Source: Entrophospora sp. SA101 (lineage: Eukaryota > Glomeromycota > Glomeromycetes > Entrophosporales > Entrophosporaceae). From it: 13,168 nt of DNA. Below are positions 8,298 through 13,168 of this stretch, piece by piece. The position numbers were made by a program, and so were the translations under genes. The stretch covers positions 38,069-51,236 of the forward strand of contig CAUDNR010004423.1 of the NCBI GenBank assembly GCA_958430865.1, in the 5' to 3' direction. Positions within the stretch are counted from its first letter, which is position 1. The number at the start of each line of letters is the position of its first letter. The notes under the pieces are model-generated. The model was not told the DNA's origin and made no database searches. It saw only the letters and a program-made list of their open reading frames with translations.

Positions 8298-11200
8298 TCA
8301 AAAAATTCTTATTGTATCAGCTAGTAATTTATCAAGATCCTAAAATAAAATATGTGAGTGAGCTAAATTATAATACGTAGAAATAGTACAAATAAAATAA
8401 AAATTAGTAACCAACCTGATCCATTTTATCAAGTTCTTGAGTAATATCAGCGAAAATATCTTTAATTTTATCTTTTATTTCAATTGATTTAAGTTGATCC
8501 AATACTTTATGGGGGTCTTCATTAAAATACCAATCACTTTTTCTACGTCCTTTTAATTCCAACTTGTTAACACCTCTAGCAAGCATCAACAATTCTTCCA
8601 AACCAAAATCATCTGAAAACGGTGGTGATGCTGATGCTAATGCTAATAATGCTGATGCTGCTGATGTTGTTGTCGCTGTTGCTACTGTTGCTGTTGTCAT
8701 TGTTGTTGTTGTTGTTGCTGTTGCTTTTGCTGCTGTTGTCGATGTTGTTGATGTTGTTGATGAAGTTGTTGTTGTTGATGTTGTTGATGTTGTTGATGTT
8801 GACATTTTATGATGCTTATGTTTATGCTTATGCTTATGCTTATGCTTATGTTTATTGGTCAATGAATTTATTGAACTAGCCGATGAAATTGAAGATGATC
8901 TACTTATTTTTGATGGTGTTTTAGCTTTATGCACCAAATCAACAATTATATCCTTATTTTCTGACTCTATGGTTTGATTTATTGTCGCTGTTGTCGAATT
9001 TGTGTTTGAATTTGTGTTTGAATTTGTGTTTGAATTGGGATTTGTATTAGAATTTAAATTTAATTTAGAATTGCTCGACCTGTATGATGGATTACGTTTT
9101 ACTTTTTCAATCACAAGGTCAATCTTATTTAATGACTGACATGATATGTTATTATTATCATTATTTTGGGCACCATCTGCAATCTTTACCAAAACATCTA
9201 CATCTTGAGTAGTACTCCTTCTATTAAGATTCTTTTTGCCAAAACCTGGCGGTAACAATAATGATGGTTTATTATCATTAGAGAATAATGATGATGATGA
9301 ATTAGAATCATGATGTTGTTGTTCTTTTGAGTTTTCGTCTCTATCCTGCTTTATCATAAGCATATCATCATCACCCATAACATCTTCAATAATATCACTG
9401 ATATCCATTTCTTCTCCGTCAGTTAAAATAAATGAATAACGCACTTTTGACTCATCAAAAATCCTTGAACTTCTAATTGCACCATCACTTGTAACAATAT
9501 CAACACCTTTTTCAGAATTTTTATGTGATGATATAATGGATTTTTGCTTGGATCTGCTGTATTCACGTTGCTTTTCAATAAGTTCTTTTCTCCTTAATAG
9601 TTCATTATTAACATCATTTTCATCCAAAGATTTGTTGTTGTTCAATATTTGTTGTTGTTCTTCTTGTTGCTGTTGTTGCTGCTGCTGCTGTTGTTGTTGC
9701 TGCTGTTGTTCTTCTTCTTCTTCTTCTTCTTGTTGTCGTTGTTGTTCTTGTTCTTCTTGCTGCTGTTGCTGTTGCTGTTCTTCTTCTTGCTGCTGTTGTT
9801 GCTGTTGCTGTTGCTGTTGTTTTTGTTCTTCTTCTACTTGCTGCTGTTGCAGTTGTTGTTCATAATTTATTGTTTTCAATTGTTTTTCTGATGATGAAGA
9901 TTGTTGCATAATATCTGGAATCACAAGATTTCTACAATTTTCAGGTTTTGATAGACGTAGAACAAATGTAGGTTCATCCGGAAGATAATTTTGTACAAGT
10001 GAAGAATTGGAATCTAATGAATCAACTGATAAACGTATAAGATTCGGAGGTGTTGGATAAACAGACAGGATTTCTGTTTTAGGATGCAATAGTTTTTCTG
10101 TTTAGAAAATTTAAAATATCCGAATTAATAATTTATAATCTATAATTATATATAATTATAGCCGAGTATTAAAATATTAAAATATTATTCCAAAGCATAC
10201 CATTTCCTTCTGAACTAAGCATTAGTTTATAACGTGGTACTTCATCAATATCATTGCGTCCTATATATTCACCATCATCAACAACACCATCAATAATGCC
10301 AAACTTTCTCATAGATTTCGATATAACATCATATACAGTTGCCAAACCATCAACAATTAAATGTTTTTCCCTTGGTTTTCCATTTTCATGTGAGCGTCTT
10401 CTGCCAGTTTTTTCAATAAGATGTTTTGGCACTGACTTGGATTTTCTTGGTATTTGTGACGGAGGTGGTGTTGAAGGGGGACTTTTAAATCGTAAATGAG
10501 CTGGCAAATCATCAGCATATATTAGAACGCGTAAGCGTAAGCGTAGTTTCTTATCACAAACGGATGATATTCTGCTATTATTTCTATCAACAGATTTTTT
10601 ATTCAAGTAGAAGGTGACATCAATCGACCTTTCATCAACTTCAAGATTTTCCACTGTCGGATGAACTGACGTGTTAGAAAATGATGTGGAACTTCTTTTT
10701 GTGGTTGATAATGAAGCAGTTGAAAGTGAAGTTAATGTGTGATGTATCTCAAGAAGATGGTCATGTGGCATCAACTTTAATTCCTCTAAATAAAATAAAT
10801 AAAATAAAAAAAATAAAATTGAATAATGAAAATTAATTAGAGAAAAAACACATATAAATTATAAGAATACAAACCTCCATTGGCTAGTTTTATTGTAATA
10901 TAATAATTTTCCCAATTTTTTCCTTTATCAATTTTAAATCGGCTTATTGCTTGTTTAATAAGGTCAGCGGCAGTTGTTGATTGATTGATTGGAACTGTCT
11001 TGAAAGCAAAATTCAATTTTAGATTTTGGCCAGGGAAAATACGAAGAATACTATAGCTAGGAGAAGGTGGTAATGTGGCTGGTGTTGGTGGTGTTGGTGG
11101 TGGCAGTGGCGGTGTTGGTGATGGCAGTGGTGGTAGTGCAGATGAATTCCCAAGAATTTGTGATTTTTGCGTTGGTAGTGAAGATGATAATGATGATTGT

Positions 11201-13168
11201 AGTAGTTTGTCATTTAGATGATTATCTTGTTGGTTTTGCATTGGAACATCAAGAGAGGGTCTACAAGTGACTTGCGTAGATAAAGCACCTGGTGACTTAT
11301 TTTTTTTTTGTTGTCGTTGATGACTAGATTTTCGTTGTTGAGGCAATTGAGGATCTAGTGGTTTTATTTTCGTTGTTTGTTGTTGATGTTTTTGTTGTTG
11401 ATGCATTTGCATGTGAGTTGGTGATGGCATAGATGGTGAAATTTTTTTTATTGTTTCTAATTTGACAGAGTCATCATCCTTTTTCTTTGATGGCATTTTC
11501 TTGAACATAAACATATTTTTGATTTTTCTTGATGTTGTTTCTTTTTCTTTTTTTTGAGCTTTTTTCCCCTCTGTAACTTTTAAGACTGTTGATCTATTAG
11601 ATTCTCTAAGGGCACTTTTGTTTGACTTTTTGTTAACTTTCTCGACGTCATCATCATCAGTAAAGTCCATAAATTCATTGCCTAAAGTAGGTGAGAGGTT
11701 CAATTTGATTGCCTGGTTTTGATCATTAGAGACACCCAAAAGAGGTGGTACAGAGTCATTTGGATTAGCAGGCGATACATTGTTATTATTTACTGTTTGT
11801 TTGATAGGAATTCCAGCAGGCTTTCTTTTCGATTTATTTTTGTTTGGTGCTATATTGCCACCATTTTTTTGGCGATTATATTGTAGATTATTAGAAAGTT
11901 GATTATTTTGTTGAGAAACTTCTGGACTTAATAGATGGCTAATTGATGGGTCGACTACTTGTTTATTAACATCATTTTCTGTCTCTATTTTTGAAGAATT
12001 CCCAATGGTTGTGGTGCTAGAGGCAGAGATAAATTTATCTTTTAGTGTTGTAATCTCAATATGAGGACTATTTGACATGTTTTCTTCCTCTTTTGCTATT
12101 TCTACTACTTGATTCACATTATTATTAATATTATTATCAATATCCACCGACACTGGTATTTGATTTTCGCTTTTTACTGCAATTTTAGATTCATCTTGAC
12201 AATCATGACCATCTTCGTGTTCATAGTTCGTCTCATCTATCTCTTTCTCTCCTTCACCTCCTTGATCTATTTCACCCTCATTCACACCCTCAAACCATTT
12301 AATTACTTCGACCCCTTCACCTCCTTCTTGAATGTCATAATTTTCGCTGATATCCCCCTCCATCACTTCTTCATCATTATACTCATTATACACATCACCA
12401 CCAACATCATCGGCGACTACAAATAATGGCGAAGTGAAAGTGACAGTTTTCGTTGTTTCTTTCTTTTTTTTTTTTTTTGTTATGTTGGATATTATATCAT
12501 CTACTCTATTACTTTGAGTTAACTTTTTTAAAATAAAAAAATTATTTGTTTATTTAATAATTTTTGAAATAATATATATATGTGTGTGTGTGTGTGTGTA
12601 TATAATTGAACTTTTAATTTATTTGCTTACATTAAGATTTCTATTTTTATTCAATCTTGCCAGTTTTTCATATGGTGTCTAATCCATCAATTATTTAATT
12701 ATTATAATTGTTATTAATTATATATATACCAATCATAAAAAAAATCTAGGTAATTATATAAAAACCTCGATAATTTCAGCCGGTATATAACCAGTTTTTC
12801 CATTTTTTGTCAATTTAACTAACCACCAATAAATATTAGAATCATCCAACAAAGTTAAAGAGTCACCTTTTTCTACACTTGCTTGACCTTCAACAGTAGC
12901 TTCAAATGTATGCATTGAATAAACTAAATCAAAATCGATATCTTCATCGATAATTGATGATGACGACGACGATAAGCTATCATATTCTGTATTATGGTCA
13001 TTTGACTTTGAGATGGTGGTGGTAGTTTTTGCATCGTTTTTTTCATTATCATTAGTTTCAACATTTTGATCATTATTATCCTTGACAATGGTATTATTTA
13101 CTGTTTGTTTGATAGGAATTCCAGCAGGCTTTCTTTTCGATTTATTTTTGTTTGGTGCTATATTGCCA
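8298..13168 (-). CDS. SH3 / RVxF / twin Ras-association scaffold protein, Bud14/Tea4-like (5' partial)
   Basis: Six exons: complement(8298-8339, 8416-10097, 10201-10785, 10875-12522, 12631-12678, 12766-13168). Introns are 76, 103, 89, 108 and 87 nt. All are GT-AG and all phases agree, giving 1468 residues from the first full codon; the true N-terminus is beyond the window. Domains: SH3 82-134; conserved tail TPYEKLARLNKNRN 135-148; KTVTF at 175-179, an RVxF-type PP1 docking motif; acidic stretch about 195-250; proline-rich 609-638; RA-like 1 about 643-717; RA-like 2 about 780-946; Q/E tract about 971-1045; low-complexity N, T/S and KH tracts; helical C-terminus ending LLADTIRIF. Known: Bud14 (budding yeast) and Tea4 (fission yeast) use SH3 plus RVxF to target PP1 to cell tips. 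Inferred: a polarity scaffold that recruits PP1 and binds a Ras-type GTPase at the hyphal tip. If the last intron is retained, translation ends after three codons (VGY). A minus-strand AATAAA lies at 8188-8193. A separate RA/SH3 fungal family is the alternative. Confidence 0.8.
8630..9065 (-). repeat. Further coding microsatellites: Asn/Ser, Lys-His and Thr/Ser/Ala tracts
   Basis: Three runs lie in exon 5. The first is a 12-bp unit GAATTTGTGTTT (plus strand) at about 8997-9040, encoding SNTN repeats. The second is a GCTTAT hexamer array at about 8814-8852, encoding (KH)n. The third is a GTTGTTGAT-type array at about 8640-8810, encoding Thr/Ser and Ala runs. All keep frame, so the protein tolerates length change here. 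The His-rich run could bind metal, which is only a guess. Confidence 0.8.
9646..9870 (-). repeat. CAG/CAA and GAA/GAG tract coding for Gln/Glu
   Basis: About 75 codons are almost only Gln with blocks of Glu and a single Arg. CAA and CAG are mixed, which limits slippage. The plus strand of this tract yields open frames of Leu, Cys or Ser, which are shadows. Such tracts often form coiled coils or drive self-association; the function here is inferred. Confidence 0.9.
9950..10546 (-). other. Ras-association-like domain 2, split by intron 4
   Basis: Residues about 780-946: KLRLRLRVLIYADDLPAHLR, a basic Pro/Arg linker, HLIVDGLATVYDVISKSMRK, RYKLMLSSEGNEKLLHP and finally FVLRLSK. The helix VYDVI-x2-S---FGI and the strand RYKLML fit an RA or ubiquitin-like fold with a long insert after strand 1. 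The intron (10200-10098) splits a Glu codon (G|AA). Less certain than domain 1. Confidence 0.65.
10732..11046 (-). other. Ras-association-like domain 1, split by intron 3
   Basis: Residues about 643-717: LRIFPGQNLKLNFAFKTVPI, then TTAADLIKQAISRFKI, YYITIKLANG, and across the intron EELKLMPHDHLLEIHHTLTS. This has the ubiquitin-like RA order: two strands, a helix with ADLI-x2-A---F, a strand YYITIKL, and the L-P-D--LEI end. The intron (10874-10786) splits a Glu codon (G|AG), which removes the stop found by reading on. Confidence 0.75.
11784..11860 (-). repeat. 77-bp exact repeat, internal copy (exon 3)
   Basis: Identical over 77 bp to 13092-13168 and in the same reading frame. It encodes 25 residues, Gly-Asn-Ile at the start, a basic core KNKSKRKPAG and a QTVNN end (residues 372-396 of the visible protein). 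Confidence 0.97.
12523..12630 (-). other. Intron 2 with CA/TG microsatellite
   Basis: The 108-nt intron runs GTAAGC...AAAAAAG. On the plus strand 12581-12599 is a (TG)n run flanked by (TA)n, i.e. CA repeats in the transcript. The acceptor at 12523 is the only one in the right phase after an in-frame stop at 12550-12552, apart from an implausible purine-only site further on. It joins RNLN to LTQSNRVDD. The length is likely to vary between isolates. Confidence 0.65.
12631..12678 (-). other. 48-nt micro-exon carrying the SH3 tail
   Basis: Acceptor GATTAG|ACACC and donor CTTAAT|GTAAGC bound 16 codons, phase 0 on both sides: TPYEKLARLNKNRNLN. Joined to ...GYIPAEIIE it gives IETP-E-LARLNK-RN, which resembles the segment I recall just after the SH3 of fungal Bud14/Tea4-type proteins. 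Too short for any ORF finder, but strongly supported by the splice sites and this continuity. Confidence 0.85.
12766..12924 (-). other. SH3 domain coding region (exon 1)
   Basis: Residues 82-134 start VYSMHTFEATVEGQASVEKG (the ALYDF-like strand plus RT loop). They continue with DDSNIYWWLVK, the paired Trp that begins the ligand pocket, and end GYIPAEIIE, the PxxY-region strand with its conserved Pro. The exon ends exactly after the domain at GAG|GTTTTT; reading on would give a stop four codons later. The domain binds proline-rich peptides. Confidence 0.9.
13092..13168 (-). repeat. 77-bp exact repeat, copy at the window end (exon 1)
   Basis: The last 77 bases of the window repeat 11784-11860 exactly. 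The match stops precisely at the window edge on one side and at a base difference (G versus T) on the other. It encodes residues 1-25, upstream of the SH3. Whether similarity continues beyond the window cannot be seen. Confidence 0.97.

Noticed and set aside
8564..8879. Plus-strand Val/Ala/Asp- and Leu/Met-rich open frames
   Set aside because: Antisense of the Thr/Ser/Ala and Lys-His tracts of exon 5.
9536..9891. Plus-strand open frames of poly-Leu, poly-Cys and poly-Ser
   Set aside because: Antisense of the Q/E codon tract; pure shadow of the minus-strand gene.
10169..10200. Reading through exon 4 to the stop after GNGMLWNNILIF
   Set aside because: GTATGC donor at 10200 and acceptor at 10098 restore RA-domain continuity (SSEGNEKLLHP); the read-through tail is intron.
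12109..12426. 105-codon plus-strand open frame with hydrophobic composition
   Set aside because: Lies opposite the acidic part of exon 3; its Ile/Phe content comes from antisense Asn/Glu codons.
12523..12765. One long intron joining exon 1 directly to exon 3
   Set aside because: The 48-nt exon between has proper splice sites, keeps phase and encodes the expected SH3 tail.
1..13168. CRISPR array, bacterial operon or phage defence system
   Set aside because: Introns, codon use and gene families are eukaryotic; tandem repeats here have no spacer structure.

Overview
The window is very AT-rich eukaryotic DNA. It has short GT-AG introns (65-108 nt where I could place them), Asn/Ser/Gln-rich proteins, decayed kinase genes with a CxxC...CxxC zinc ribbon, and fragments of PIF1-type helicase and RING-H2 genes. 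Together these suggest a filamentous fungus with an expanded, repeat-rich genome. An arbuscular mycorrhizal fungus (Glomeromycotina, Rhizophagus-like) is the best guess, inferred from composition and gene families only. No rRNA, tRNA, CRISPR or bacterial-style operon was seen.

Left part (1-2040): a mobile-element graveyard. Positions 1-949 hold a frameshifted gene ending in a RING-H2-like zinc finger. It is followed by a 45-bp tandem repeat (984-1148), a small foldback (1246-1301), a hexamer array (1321-1374), and the last ~64 codons of a PIF1-type helicase (1842-2039).

Middle-left (2285-5695): two decayed protein kinase genes on the minus strand, bracketed by inverted, diverged copies of one 5' leader segment. 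The copy at 3859-5567 keeps every catalytic motif but is broken by about three frameshifts. The copy at about 2671-3413 is only a 3' part with many breaks. The left arm meets the kinase 3' end at an 8-bp microhomology.

Middle (5700-8297): mostly non-coding, with a 34-bp direct repeat pair and a degenerate 19-bp GTCAA repeat. Three coding-like segments lack an ATG: 6827-6988 (+), 7476-7703 (+) and 7845-8090 (-). They look like exons or relics of genes I do not recognise.

Right part (8298-13168): one large six-exon gene on the minus strand, 5'-incomplete at the window end. I reconstructed its introns by hand, and all phases agree. The visible protein is 1468 residues: SH3, a conserved ETP...LARLNK-RN tail carried by a 48-nt exon, a KTVTF (RVxF-type) PP1 docking motif, a proline-rich stretch, two Ras-association-like domains, a long Q/E tract and a helical C-terminus. 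SH3 plus tail plus RVxF matches the fungal Bud14/Tea4 type of protein phosphatase 1 polarity regulators, here joined to RA domains. The last 77 bases of the window exactly repeat 77 bases inside exon 3 of the same gene, in the same frame. That is either an intragenic duplication or an assembly-graph branch point.
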